Shown here: positions 50,030-61,105 of the stretch, piece after piece | How the letters are laid out: each line of letters starts with the position of its first letter | Numbering within the stretch: the first letter of the stretch is position 1 | Assembly (NCBI GenBank): GCA_907164885.2 | Contig: OU015500.1 | Location: 54,613,783-54,677,782 of the forward strand | Reading direction: 5' to 3' | DNA: 64,000 nucleotides | From: Dolomedes plantarius | Lineage: Eukaryota; Arthropoda; Arachnida; Araneae; Dolomedidae | The notes under the pieces: model-generated | The model's database searches: none | Told to the model about the DNA's origin: nothing | The model's input: the letters and a program-made list of their open reading frames with translations, nothing else | Program-made: the position numbers and the translations under genes

Positions 50030-52115
50030 TATATATTCCTGGTTTTAGGTCTATTTTAAAATGTGTTCTTTCTCTAGTAATATGGGGATTGTGATATAGT
50101 TCGAAATTATGCTTGCATCACTCTGCACCTCCCCTGCGATGCTGTTGACATCCCCTCTCCCCACTTCTGGTGAATGACCATGAACTGCATAATGATAGAT
50201 TCGTATATACCGGTGATTCCCGGAAAAATTTTATGACTAGCAACCTCCTTCCACCTTTTGGATGACCATCATACTCTGGTCCCTCCTAGGCCTAAAAATG
50301 TAAGTAACGCTAGAAAAATGCATTGTACATATATTTTTGAAAACAATCTTCACTCACTCCTCCTTAGGGAGATACTCCCTCCACTGGTTTAAACCACGGA
50401 TTCAAACCATACATGTTCCTAAATTCATGGTCATTTATACAAAAAAGTATTGCAAATTATTTTCCAGACAAACAGCCTAGCATGAAAAAACAATATATTT
50501 AGTAAATGTTACATATAGTGTCTTCCTGCGCAGGATTAAAAATCTACTTCATTCATTCAAAATTCATAACATTTTGTGCAATCTACTGTACTAAGGTTAT
50601 TTAACAATTCAGATTAGTACGTTGAAAAATTCTGAGAGTATTTTCTCCGCAATTCATTGTATCTATCGATCCATTTCCTAAAAAAATTTAAAATATTAAA
50701 GGGAAAATTGTTTATAAAGTTTTATAGTCATTCAATATTCAACATTTTTCATGGGAAATGATTTATTTTTATTCATTTTGAAATCACATATTCCAATCAG
50801 TAATATATAATATAGTTTAAATAAAAAGTTCATGAATTTTATAAATAACTATTAAACTTTAAGGTTTAATTTAAGACAGAAATAAGGTTAAGAAGCATTC
50901 CTATTTCCATCCTGATTCTCAGACCTATTGTATAGCAGATTTTAAAATTATTTCCATCGCCCAGTTCGACAAAACCTGGCTTAAATTTATTTTTAGAGTA
51001 TTTCATATGCGAGATTAGAAATAAAATACGCGCACTCCCATAAATTGTATTTCAGAGATAAAAACCGAAAAAAAAAAAGACTGTCTTCGTGACATATTAC
51101 ATTGTATGTAAATTGGATTCTTTCCAGTTTGTAAAGGAAGTTCATATTAAAGCATTTTCTATGCTTTAGTCATCGGACGCATATTTTATATTCATGATAA
51201 CGAAGTGAAAAAAAAAGGCAGCCAGAAGTCATTTTTCATGTGTATCCCCTAGTGTTTTGTTTTTAGTGGATATAATCGCAATGAATGTCTATTATTTCTT
51301 CGGTTTACTACGTGTGAAACACAAATATGATTTATTATGATGTGAATATCAAATAAGCATTTCATATGTAAGAACCATTATCCGAATGATAATGTAAAAT
51401 TAATATAGAGATTTTTTGGGGACGTTGACTTACAATGGTCTAAAGTAAAGAAAATTGAGCATGTAAGCTCACATTTGGCTGTGTTTACTTGTGTAATGAA
51501 TAAACAATAATTCAAATTGTCCTTAGTATCAACATAGGCAAAACTTTAGATACATTATACTAAATAAAATTTGAAACACTGTTCCCTTGAAAAAGTACCG
51601 TATTTAGAATGGAAATTATTCCAATATAGTTAAAAAAATAATAGAATTCTAAAAAATATATGAAATAATTTGGTGGGTCTAAGATTGCTAAAAAAGTTTT
51701 TTTTTTCTCCTTGATAATGAAACCGTTTGAGCATGTTTCTTTTAGAATTTATGCAGCTTGTAACATAATTAATAAAATTAAGTTACTTCCTTTAAATAAA
51801 CACAAGCAGATTTATTTTTATTTGAAATAAAATGTGAAAAAGTTTTGGTTAATAGTCTAATGAGAATCTGCACGGGCATTTTCCTTTGTTTCTGATTCAA
51901 TTTACTGTTTTGCTTATGCAAAAAAGGGAAGATTATAGTGCGACAAATTAATATCAATTTAAGTGTTCTTAAAAAACAAGTGAAGAAAGTATTGTTGCAT
52001 ATAGTGTGGTTATTGATTTTCTCCGCTTTCCGGTTATTGATTTTCTCCCATCAACTGTGACGCCTTAGGTAAATTTTAAAATTTGCTCCTTTTTAAAATT
52101 TTTGTTAGTAATGAA
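50030..52115. other. AT-rich sequence, nothing recognised
   Basis: No gene or transposon motif found. A minor direct repeat, GGTTATTGATTTTCTCC, occurs twice near 52008-52050. Confidence 0.5.
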
Positions 52116-52177
52116 CATTATACTAAGTGGCGGCTCGTTGCTAAAATTAATGGGGGTGCTGCTTCAGAAAAATTTAG

Positions 52178-53079
52178 CTATTGTATTATTATTGTGTAAA
52201 ACGTGTAAAATTTGTATTGTGTAAAATTTTTCATTATTAAATTAAGTTGATATGCATAACAGTGAATAAATTGTGCATTGTTATAAACTGCTTTTATTTT
52301 TGTTTGAACTCCTCCTTTTTTGCCTTTCATGACATTTGCACCATCGAATGTCTGAGCTATTACCTTTTTGTCTATTTCCTTCAAGGATTATGTCCATATG
52401 TCCAAATGTTCTAGAATACGTTTCGATATGCCATCTGCAGTTTGATTTTCTGGAATAAAGAATCCTCAAAAACGCTCAAATGTTTCTTCATTAAACACGT
52501 ACCGTAGAACAATAACCATTTGAGTGTGTCCTGAAAATCTTTGTGGAATCAGCCATGACGGCTACGGAGTTTCAAATTTTCCACAAAATAAAATACAGTC
52601 TATTATTTTGGATAAAGTTTCACGGTTCTTCTAAACCTCCATGTTATGCTCATTGAATGAAATTATGTATACCTCACTTAATGTTTACGTTTCCTAAAAG
52701 TGATATTGAAACCATATTTTCAATATGCTTCTTTGACTTCTCATGATTTTCAGTTTTTCTTTTCTTTTTTTTAAACATTTTTAAAACCGTCTTTTGTCCA
52801 TGTTGTATCACCGCCAAACAGCAAACACGGGAAGCAAAACAATGCATTTTTCATTTCACAGTCGCAGAGCCAACTTTTCCGTTGGTACCATTCATAATTA
52901 AAGCTGCGAATATACTTCTTCCAGTTGCTTATTCGTGACTGAGATATTCGAATATCAGGTGTTGAACGACCTCTTAACTTAACTGTAACTTTCTCATGGA
53001 GAGACAACTGTGAAAACTTAAGCTGTTGAATTTCACTTACTGTCACAGAATTTCTTTCCTGGGGATTCGAGGAGATCAT
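52178..53079 (-). pseudogene. hAT transposase of ZMYM1/TTF-finger type, fragmentary
   Basis: The N-terminal fragment (53079-52771) contains KSWLCDCEMKNALFCFPCLL followed by W.K.GF, the TTF-type zinc finger of this group. After damaged sequence whose minus strand still gives pieces of the DUF4371 region (PENQTADGISKR, near 52450), a fragment from about 52384 reads QTFDGANVMKGKKGGVQ and then FIHCYAYQLNLIM, matching the catalytic-domain segment (Y/FDGA..M.G...G.Q; HC.AH.LNL). The H of CAH is Y here. The remaining C-terminal half, including the dimerisation region, is absent. Related host proteins exist (ZMYM1), but the flanking inverted repeats show this is a transposon. Confidence 0.88.
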
Positions 53080-53271
53080 GGTTAATTATTAAAATTTTCT
53101 ATACAAGAAAACAACAACAAAAAAAATGACACTGAATTAAATAGAATAGCTGATTCTCATCTACAGTTTATCACATTCAAGAATATGGTTGTATATGGGA
53201 TGGCTACCGACATTTAGCTTAAGTATTATATAATGTACGGATTATGTAATGTAAGGATTATATACTGTACT

Positions 53272-53935
53272 AGCTGAAAACCCGCACTTCGCTACGGAGA
53301 ACATTCAAATTAAATACAACGGTCGCTGTATGCAATTCATGCCAAATAAATAAATATATATATATATATATATATATACGACGATCAATATAGACTATTG
53401 ATGTAGAAAAGAATATATATATTTATAAAAAAAATCGTAAGGGATATTTTTATAGACAAAATAATGTCCAATCGTCTGCCGCATTAGCAAGAAAAAAAAA
53501 TTTTTTTTGTCTATTTAGTTGTTATGCACGTGACGATAAATTTATTTAAAGTACCATAAAAGAAATCACGTGATCAGCATTTAATAAATTAAATTCTAAA
53601 AATTAATCTTTAAAAATTCACCAAAAATCAGAAAATAGAGGTAAAGATTAGAAAAAGATTTCATTTTAAAGGAATTTTTATGATCTTTCTTGTGATATAA
53701 ATTTTATAACCGTCAAATTATTATTTTAAATGTAAACTTAAAAAAAGTTACCAAAACAGCTTAAAATTTTAATTTAAAAAAATCTAAAAAGACTTTTTCA
53801 AAAATCTCTCTTAGTGCACCCCTACATTATAAGAAGAATCGCCCTGCAAAGTTTCAGCCCTTTAGGTCCAGCAGTTTGGTCTGTGCGTTGTATGTCAGTC
53901 ATTGAGTCAGTTACGGAACTGTTTTATATATAACG
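53272..53935 (-). mobile_element. Helentron-like element, family B copy 3, uninterrupted
   Basis: The 5' end is at 53935 (read on the minus strand, TATATAAAACAGTTCCGTAA). The 3' end at 53272 reads outward CGAAGTGCGGGTTTTCAGCT then AGT. It lacks both piggyBac insertions carried by copies 1 and 2 and so gives the unoccupied sequence for each. Inserted inside the hAT element. Confidence 0.85.
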
Positions 53936-54343
53936 ATAATGAAAGAATTAATGAAAAAAAGACTCATTATACCTACTGAATGTTATCGATAATATCGAGT
54001 GAAAATAGGTGTGCTGCAATTCCGCAGTGCCTATACACGAGCCGCCACTGATTTTACTATTAGAAATACTCTAATATATAGAATAACGAAAATTTTGGGG
54101 GGAAAATCTATTAATTTAAAAGAAAGTTTAATTATTTAAAGTAACATAAAGATTTAAAAATAACAGAACTTAAAAAAAACAGAAATATAAATAAATATGA
54201 ATACAATTTGTTATGTAATAAAAATAATGACATATTCATTCTTAGAGCCTTTATTGCATTTCAATAATTTATTATTTTAGATACCGTAGAAATTTCTATC
54301 CCTTTTTTCTATCACTCATTTTGGCACTTGTTTAATTTCGCTT

Positions 54344-54713
54344 CAGTGTTGCCAACTTGGGGTTTTCCCCCCTAAATTTGGGGGTAAGTTTAGACGAAAA
54401 TGGGTGCTTTTAGGGGCCACATTTTTTAGGGGCATTTTGTGGGGGTACATTTTTTAATGTTTAGTACAATCGAGACGCGTTTTTTTATTAGATTATAAGT
54501 TCCATACATATGTCAAATGTAAATAAACCTGCATTTCATTATGTAAGTGTGTATTTTCTATTTATTTTAATTTATCTCTCAAACAGGATGCTTATTTGGA
54601 ACCAGAATTTCTTTTAGGAAGGTCTAGGGCGATCTCAACTTGGTGTTAGGAGGAAACAGGGTGATTTCGAGATTGCGCTAGGAGGAGGTGCTTCGTAGAG
54701 GTTGGCAACACTG
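54344..54713. mobile_element. hAT-type MITE
   Basis: 370 bp with inverted ends CAGTGTTGCCAACTTGGG and, read inward from the right, CAGTGTTGCCAACCTCTA. The flanking 8-mers TTTCGCTT and TTTCGCTG are a near-exact duplication. The left part has several GGGGGT-rich motifs. No coding sequence. Confidence 0.92.
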
Positions 54714-55315
54714 TTTCGCTGTTTGAGGCGATTGCTTCGTCGTCTCACCTATCGGTTTAGCCTCAAATGAAAAACACACCAAGTTTCAAATCTACATTCT
54801 TTCCTCGACTTGTGTTCGTTTTTACTTTTGATCGCCAAAGATTTGCGTGCATTGCTGTATTACCCTACACTGGAAGGCCCAGCCGATGGACTGTAGTTCA
54901 CACAGCTCATCTTGAAGCCCTTTCCCTCAAAATTATCTCAAAATTATTCTTTTCCATTTTTATAAGTCATCCCATTAAACGTATGTAGAGTTTGATAGTA
55001 TCTTTATTCAGTTCTGAATCCCGTAAAATACAATTTCAGTATTCTTTAACATACTGTCATCAAGACATTTGTGAATTTAAACTATGCTTTATGTAAAAAA
55101 TAATTACAGAACGCAAATTGTTAAAAATAAATTCAATATCTGCAAAATAAATACTTAAACCTTCCTTTTTCCAATTCTTCAGGAAATGCACTTTTAGTTT
55201 TTTAGTATTTATCTGTTTTTTATCAATTATTGTACATAGCAAAAATTTATCTGTTCATTATGAGTTGAAAATCATAAAATTTTAGTGACTTAAAAAGTTT
55301 CGCTACATATTATTT

Positions 55316-55563
55316 GAGGCCCGCCCAGACACACAGAAAAATCCGGACAGCTAGAAAAAATACCAAAGGCAGCTAAAAACTCCAAGACAGCCAGAAAAAC
55401 TGCCAATAATTTATTTAATTTAAGTTTATTTTTATGATGCAATTTACACCATTTCTGAAATGCAAAGTTAACTAATAAATGCAATGATTGTAAAAGGTGC
55501 GGCCCTCCGCAAACCGCCGCTTACACAAAGTGGCCCCCGGACCAAAACAATTGCCCTCCCCTG
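55316..55563. mobile_element. hAT-type MITE, right end intact, left end uncertain
   Basis: Read inward from 55563 the end is CAGGGGAGGGCAATTGTTTT, then GGTCCGGGGGCCACTTTG, a hAT-style terminus. The left portion has a repeated motif (GACAGCTAGAAAAA, GGCAGCTAAAAACT, GACAGCCAGAAAAA). The left terminus and duplication could not be fixed. Confidence 0.6.
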
Positions 55564-56420
55564 ATTTAGAGCATAAATGAATTATTATTTTTTTTCAGTA
55601 AATCAAATCAATTTATTAAACTGATACTATTGTTAAAAATGAGTGAAAGATGTTTGTTTAAATTCAAAGGCATATTTATAACAGTTATGGCAAGAATACG
55701 CATTTTTTAATTCCACAGCATCTGACATATTACGTATCAATATCTCTTAGATTTCAGCCATAAATGAATTAATATATTTTATCAGTAAGTGTAATCAGTT
55801 TATTAAACTGATACTAATGTTAGAGGAGGGGGGGGATTAAGATACTCGTTTAAAAATCATGCTAAAATTTGTGACAGTTATTGCAATAATACGCAATTCT
55901 AAATTCCAGTTCTTGTAACATTTTACATATAAATAGCTGAAAGATTTCAAGGTTACATGAAATTATTAATTTTTTGTATAAAATTATATAAGTTTCTTAA
56001 AACCATTTCAATATTAGGAAATAATTAAAGGTTCTCATATAACCTGCATAGGAAAATGGGATCCAACTGCAATTCCTGGGCCACGCCCACTATTGCTGAC
56101 TTTCCGATGATAAGCAGAGGGGAACCATGAATAGACATAGTGTAAACCTGCACTTATTTATGACAATTATTGAAAGAAAACGCATTTTTAAATTCCGGTT
56201 CATTTCACATTTTATGTAGAAATTGTTCATAGATTTCGAGCATAAATGAAATTACTAATTTTTTTCAGTAAATAAAATCAATTTATTATACCGATATTCA
56301 TATTTGAAATCAACTGAAAATACTTGTTTAAAAGCATGTGCATATTTATCGCAGTTATTGCTGGATTACACATTTTTAAATTCCAGTCCATGTGATATTT
56401 CCTTCAAAGTATATTACATT
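55564..56420 (+). repeat. Degenerate tandem array, ~190-bp unit, about four copies
   Basis: Copies begin at about 55564, 55751, 55944 and 56233, each with a form of ATTTCNAGCATAAATGAATT, then a T-run and CAGTAAAT or GTAAG, TTTATTAAACTGATA, GACAGTTATTGCAA and CGCATTTTTAAATTCCAGTT. Copy 3 contains an extra stretch of roughly 95 bp. Individual copies are diverged, so it is an old array. Confidence 0.8.
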
Positions 56421-56424
56421 ATAT

Positions 56425-57288
56425 ACTTTTCATGACGCATTTTACGATGAGTTTTATCTATAAAAATAAAAATAACAATGTCAGAATATAGATAAAAGCT
56501 TTAAATTACTCTTTTCATAAAATATGAAAATTTCAAGACATTGAACTATTTTTCTTCGCGTGATGTTATTTGTAACCGTCAATTACCATATACATAAGGG
56601 CACGCCCACCGGACCGCATTATTAAAGGAAACACAGTCCTAAAAAATTTCATTTATTGTAAAACTGAAACAATTATTCAAATATTAAAATTAAAAAAAGA
56701 AATTATAAAATGTTTAATTCTGTTATAAAAATCTACTTCGTTCTACAAGAAGACTTAATTTTTAGAATGGAACGGTGGAAATTTAGGATTTTTCTTGCTG
56801 CCAGAAAATTACGTTGATTAGCATTTTTGCAAAACTTTGTATTTGTGGGAATATAAATTATATTATATAACGTCGTGTAAATTTACTTGTGAGGGACATA
56901 GTTAAGATTTAGAGCTTTTAAACATGCGACAACCACAACAAATTGCGAAACTTCTGATGCTTCAGAATTTGCATTTTTCACCCTTGAGCCTGCAAATTAA
57001 GATTTATGGGAGAAATTTTAATGGTTGAAAAATATTTATCGACTTTAATGATAAATTACATTGCAACAAATTTGAGAACGAATTTGTAAACTCAGATTTC
57101 CTGATATCTTGTCGCCATTCCCGGGAATCGTTAATTATAATAAAGATATTCAAATTACAAACCGGGTGATATTTCTTACCAGTCTTACTTGCTATAACGC
57201 CCCATTCCCGAACTCCTGTCATAGGAAATTGAAGCCTAAATATGTTTGCTTTAAATACAAGGGAAATTAAAAATAGGAGTGCATTTAT
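56425..57288. other. AT-rich sequence, nothing recognised
   Basis: No supported gene or repeat. Confidence 0.5.
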
Positions 57289-57292
57289 TATA

Positions 57293-57829
57293 CAGGGTCA
57301 TCGAAAAAGTTTAAACACATTTCGAAAGCTCATATTTCTAAAATAAACTGAGTAAACACAATAATATTCTTTTGAAACAACTTCCCAAGTGTCCTAGATT
57401 TCTAAATGTAACTGGTACGCAACCGTGACGTTGAATGTTGCGCAGAAGCGATGCGAGGTGGAAGAGATCTTCGTTCGGCTTTCCGTCAGTGCAATGACTA
57501 CCGTTCAGGAGAAAGCTCAATGTGTGTTGTGGTTAGCGGAATACAAATCTGTTAAAACAGTTCAGAGAAATTACCGTCGTGTTTATCGCAAACAACTACT
57601 CCTTGAGCTTTCTCCTGAACGGTCGCCAGTGCACTGACGGAAAGACGAACAAAGACCTCTTCCATCTCGCATCGCTTCTGCGCAACGTCAACGTCACGGT
57701 TGCGTACTACTTACATTTAGAAATCTTGGACACTTGCCACGTATTTTCAAAAGAATATTATTGCGTTTACTCAATTTATTTTAGAATTATGAGCTTTCAA
57801 AATGTGTCCAACCTTTTATGATGATCCTG
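57293..57829. mobile_element. Foldback element derived from a mariner-like transposon
   Basis: 537 bp flanked by TA (57291-57292 and 57830-57831). The left arm 57293-57520 and right arm 57603-57829 are inverted copies of each other, about 228 bp each, around an 82-bp loop. Each arm starts CAGGGTCATC or CAGGATCATC. The plus strand from about 57495 through the loop reads TTVQEKAQCVLWLAEYKSVK, then TVQRNYRRVY, the N-terminal start of a transposase family related to the relic at 18301-19227. So the element is an inverted duplication of a transposon's 5' end including the first codons of its gene. Confidence 0.92.
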
Positions 57830-57834
57830 TATTT

Positions 57835-58450
57835 TCAGACGAATGATGGAATACTGTGTAATCTGGGTGGCAAGTATTCGTGCGTAAATTAGAAAACAAA
57901 AAGTTGCATTTTAATTAGAATAAAAATTTTATGCAAATTATGTAATTTTGGCTTTCGTCACTTTAATCTACATTGCTTTGCCTAAATTAGAGAGAATGAA
58001 ATTTAAGTACATTAATATTTACACAAACGTCTTTTTCGCAATTCCATAAACGACTGCAATTGATTATTTAAATTTTACCCTGATTACCAGAAACGCATTA
58101 CAAAATCTAATTAAGTTTCCGCTCTTCAAACAACATCACCACATGAACCAGTAATAGCGACTAAATTACTTTCTGCTTCCATTGTACTTTGCTGAACAGC
58201 ACGCAATAGAAAGAGGACTATTCTAGTTACTCAAATTAACATTACTATTAACGGGGCTTTCGAAAACTTATGACAAAACTTTTCTGTCATCTTGCTTTGA
58301 ACTCCATTTTAAATACACGTCTGTGATGCCATCTTTATAAAACAATGAAGTAAAATTGTAACATTAAACAACAGGGATAGAAAATATACCAAAAGGATGA
58401 AACACATTTCAATTTCTAAAATTTAATATTAGACATAGACATAGACATGA
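57835..58450. other. AT-rich sequence, nothing recognised
   Basis: No supported feature. Ends with a short AGACAT repeat. Confidence 0.5.
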
Positions 58451-58454
58451 TTCA

Positions 58455-58640
58455 TTAACGAGGCACCAGAGAGCAGGGCTCTATATCCTCGGTATGGAAA
58501 ATTTTTTGTGGCTATATTTCCGTTCTCAGGATTAAAAGAAAAGTGTTGACTTGAAAGTTAAAAAAAAATAATAATAATAATAATTAAAATAATAATAATA
58601 AAAAATAAATAAATAAATAAATATAGATAAAAATTGTACT
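58455..58640 (+). repeat. Retroposon 3'-end repeat, copy 2
   Basis: Same motif order as 41045-41190: AACGAGGCACCAGAGAGCAG, GTGGCTATATTTCCGTTCTC, then a long AAT/AAAT tail. Confidence 0.75.
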
Positions 58641-58644
58641 AATA

Positions 58645-59248
58645 ATAGTAATAAATATATAAGGAAATAAATATAAATTTTAAAACAACTATTTAATATG
58701 GCAGATTAAAAAAAAAGGGTAGCAGACGATTAAGCAAAAATCAGTAAGTTTGTCTTGAGGTCGATCCATCAAAAAATGAAAGGTCAGAACCCGAAGCGCT
58801 GGTAATTTTAATTTAGAATTTAGAAGATGTTGGCGGGAAAGTTTAGAATGGGGAAGGAGACCAGGGTGAATAATCAAAGTGGTCTTAGTCCGGGAGGTTA
58901 GCTATTTCTTCGTTGTCTATTGAATATAAAATATTGTAGAAGTTTTTAATTTTATTGTTAATTAAATCACAAGAAAATTGGTAAATGGAAACAAAACACA
59001 CACATTGAAAACATTTCCCAATATTTAAATGGTGGGTTTTCTTTGTAAAAAGCATAGTAAGTAGTGTTTAAGAAGTTTGGATTTCTAAAAGCGGACTTTA
59101 GAAACTAAGGTTATCTCATTCGACTATCCTGCTGCCCAGATCATAGAGGGATGTACCTTTTTTTTTCACCCTGCACACTAGGTTTCGAGTCCCGTCTAAG
59201 ACATGTAAACATGTTGACTCATCTATAAGGTGCTCCAATAATTAATAT
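58645..59248. other. AT-rich sequence with a weak tRNA-like remnant
   Basis: Mostly featureless. GGTTTCGAGTCCCG at 59181-59194 resembles a polymerase III B box, and TGCCCAGATCATAGAGG at 59133-59149 could be a decayed A box about 48 bp upstream. A degenerate SINE is possible. Confidence 0.3.
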
Positions 59249-59342
59249 ATAAAGCGGGTGGTTATAATTAACTTCCCCTATAAACAGCATCCTACAGCTC
59301 AAACGACTGAACGGAATGTAACTACATTGGGTATATTAGACT

Positions 59343-60213
59343 ACTAGCCGGGCTTTACCCGTCTAGCCGGTCGGTTTAGGGACCCGCTGCCTTCAGCAAT
59401 CATTGTCAGAGAATGGAAACACTAAAAATTAACGGATAAAGCTATTTAAATTTTGTGGTACAACAATAAATAGCGCTATGAATGTGTCACACTCGATACA
59501 GCGCATACTGTATCACTCTCGTGGTGTCATCTAGCGGACATTAGAGCAAATATAATCAAATATTGCATAAAAAATTTAATCAAATTTTTTCTAGAATAAA
59601 ATTTAAAATTCGGGCTTCGAGATGCTCATACAAATGAATGATAACATAATAAATGCAACAGTTTACTTTAAGAAATACTAACACATGCGATTAATTCTTC
59701 AAAGAATCAACGGAAATTCTTCGAAATGTCTGTGATTCACTCTTTATTTACGGATATATATCGGATAGCGGTGGAATCTGCTTTTATAATTAAAATATCT
59801 GTAATACTATTAAAGTAACAGAGTAACTGTAAGCAGAAAAAATTATCAGTTTTGAAAGCTCTTTCTAAATATGTAAGATTTATGTACTTTCATGAGAAAA
59901 AAAATGCACCGATTTTCGACCAAAATGGCAACCAAAATTGCGCCATATCAAGAGGGGTGATTTTCGGAAATGTAACAGCTTCCATTTACTGTTGTCATCC
60001 TTCAAAATTGTTGGTTTTTTATTAATTAAAAATTAACGGTAATAAAATTTAAAATTCGGGCTTAGAGGTGCACATGTTCAGAATCTTCACTACCCGTGTG
60101 CCAAATTTAATAGTTGTAAGTTTTATAGATTCGTCTCGACGCAGCACACATATAACATGAACACCCGGAGGTGTGACCGACATTCAGAATCCAACCTTGC
60201 TTTAGTAATATAG
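59343..60213 (-). mobile_element. Helentron-like element, family A copy 2
   Basis: The 3' end at 59343 reads outward as a CGGG-TAAAG-CCCG hairpin followed by GCTAGTAG. The interior shares AGAGGGGTGATT, GTAACAGCTT and TTGGTTTTTTATTAATTAAA with family A copy 1 near 35187-35245. It interrupts the left inverted repeat of the mariner-like element. The intact right arm shows the unoccupied sequence (TATATACGAGATGC). Confidence 0.78.
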
Positions 60214-60469
60214 ATACACGAGATGCACTTACGGAATTTAGAAAAAAAATTCAAAATGTCCATGGCTTTTCATGGAAAAACATTAAATTGAACAAAATAA
60301 ACAACAAAAATGGAATACATAAAAAATATTATCAATTCAGAACAAGATTTATAAGTAATAAAATGCAAAATTTGGAAAAGCCATAATTAAAAAAAATCTC
60401 GTGATTTGCATATGCGCGAAGAAGAGGAAGCGTTATGCAAAAGAGGTCTGGGTATAAAACATTTATCTT

Positions 60470-60645
60470 GGGGAAGTTGCTACCTTGGATGACTTAAAGG
60501 ACTCCACTACGCTTCATGCGCGAACCATCACAACTGATCAGTTAAGATCTGCTGTTGGACATACTTTCCATAGCCTTGGAAATTTGCAGGTGACTGACGG
60601 TGGTCACATTGAGCACCTTTCCTTACATCGTCCTAGACACGATTA
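60470..60645 (+). pseudogene. Mariner-like transposase, C-terminal fragment
   Basis: One frame reads ATLDDLKDSTTLHARTITTD, QLRSAVGHTFHSLGNL, then TDGGHIEHLSLHRPRHD and stop. This matches the conserved tail of a mariner-like transposase group (..DLK..I......T.E.L...V.H...R.......GGHIEHL). An upstream TAA interrupts the frame and no catalytic motif was found, so only the tail remains. It lies centrally between the long inverted repeats, as expected for the transposase of that element. Confidence 0.75.
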
Positions 60646-61019
60646 ACAACTGTTCCTCTTATGACATTTCGTCATAATCTGTACCTGTTTCTGCAAACTC
60701 AACTGTCGTTTTTTTCTGAAACAGCAATGGTGTACTGTTATTTATTTCCTTACCTTTACTTAATGTGGTTCGATGACATGGTGATCAAAAACTAGTCAGT
60801 AAACGTTCAGATTGTTCAAGTATTCCGTTTTGGTTCCGTATTTTGTTAAATTTAATGTTTTTTCCACGAAAAGCGCCATCTGGGGGACATTTTTGAATGT
60901 TTTTTCTTCGAAATTCCGTCAGCGCATCTCGTATATAGTCTAAATGTCGTTACATTTCGTTCACCCGTTTGAGCTGTAGGATGCTGTTTATAGGAGAAGT
61001 TTAATTATAACCCCCCCTG

Positions 61020-61023
61020 TATG

Positions 61024-61103
<80 letters not shown>
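61020..61103. repeat. (TA)n microsatellite
   Basis: About 80 bp of TA between the mariner-like element and the reverse transcriptase gene. Confidence 0.98.

Positions 61104-61105
<2 letters not shown>

Larger units (their letters stand above)
52125..54050 (-). mobile_element. hAT element (ZMYM1-like), internally deleted and interrupted
   Basis: The left end AGTGGCGGCTCGTTG and the right end read inward, CAGTGGCGGCTCGTG, are hAT-type inverted repeats. The flanking 8-mers are ATTATACT and ATTTTACT. The transposase relic lies at 52178-53079. Helentron-like B copy 3 is inserted at 53272-53935, between the transposase start and the right end. At 1.9 kb including that insert, the original element has lost more than half its length. 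Confidence 0.88.
59252..61019 (+). mobile_element. Mariner-like element with ~225-bp inverted repeats, interrupted
   Basis: The left arm starts at 59252 (AAGCGGGTGGTTATAATTAA) and the right arm ends at 61019 (read inward, CAGGGGGGGTTATAATTAAA). Both sides carry TA. The arms remain alignable for about 225 bp: CAGCATCCTACAGCTCAAAC occurs in both, and further in ACGAGATGC followed by ACGGAATTT. The left arm is cut in two by Helentron-like A copy 2 (59343-60213). A C-terminal transposase fragment lies in the middle. Confidence 0.9.

Noticed and set aside
55564..56420. CRISPR array
   Set aside because: Repeats are long, diverged and without uniform spacers; a tandem array in a eukaryotic genome explains them.
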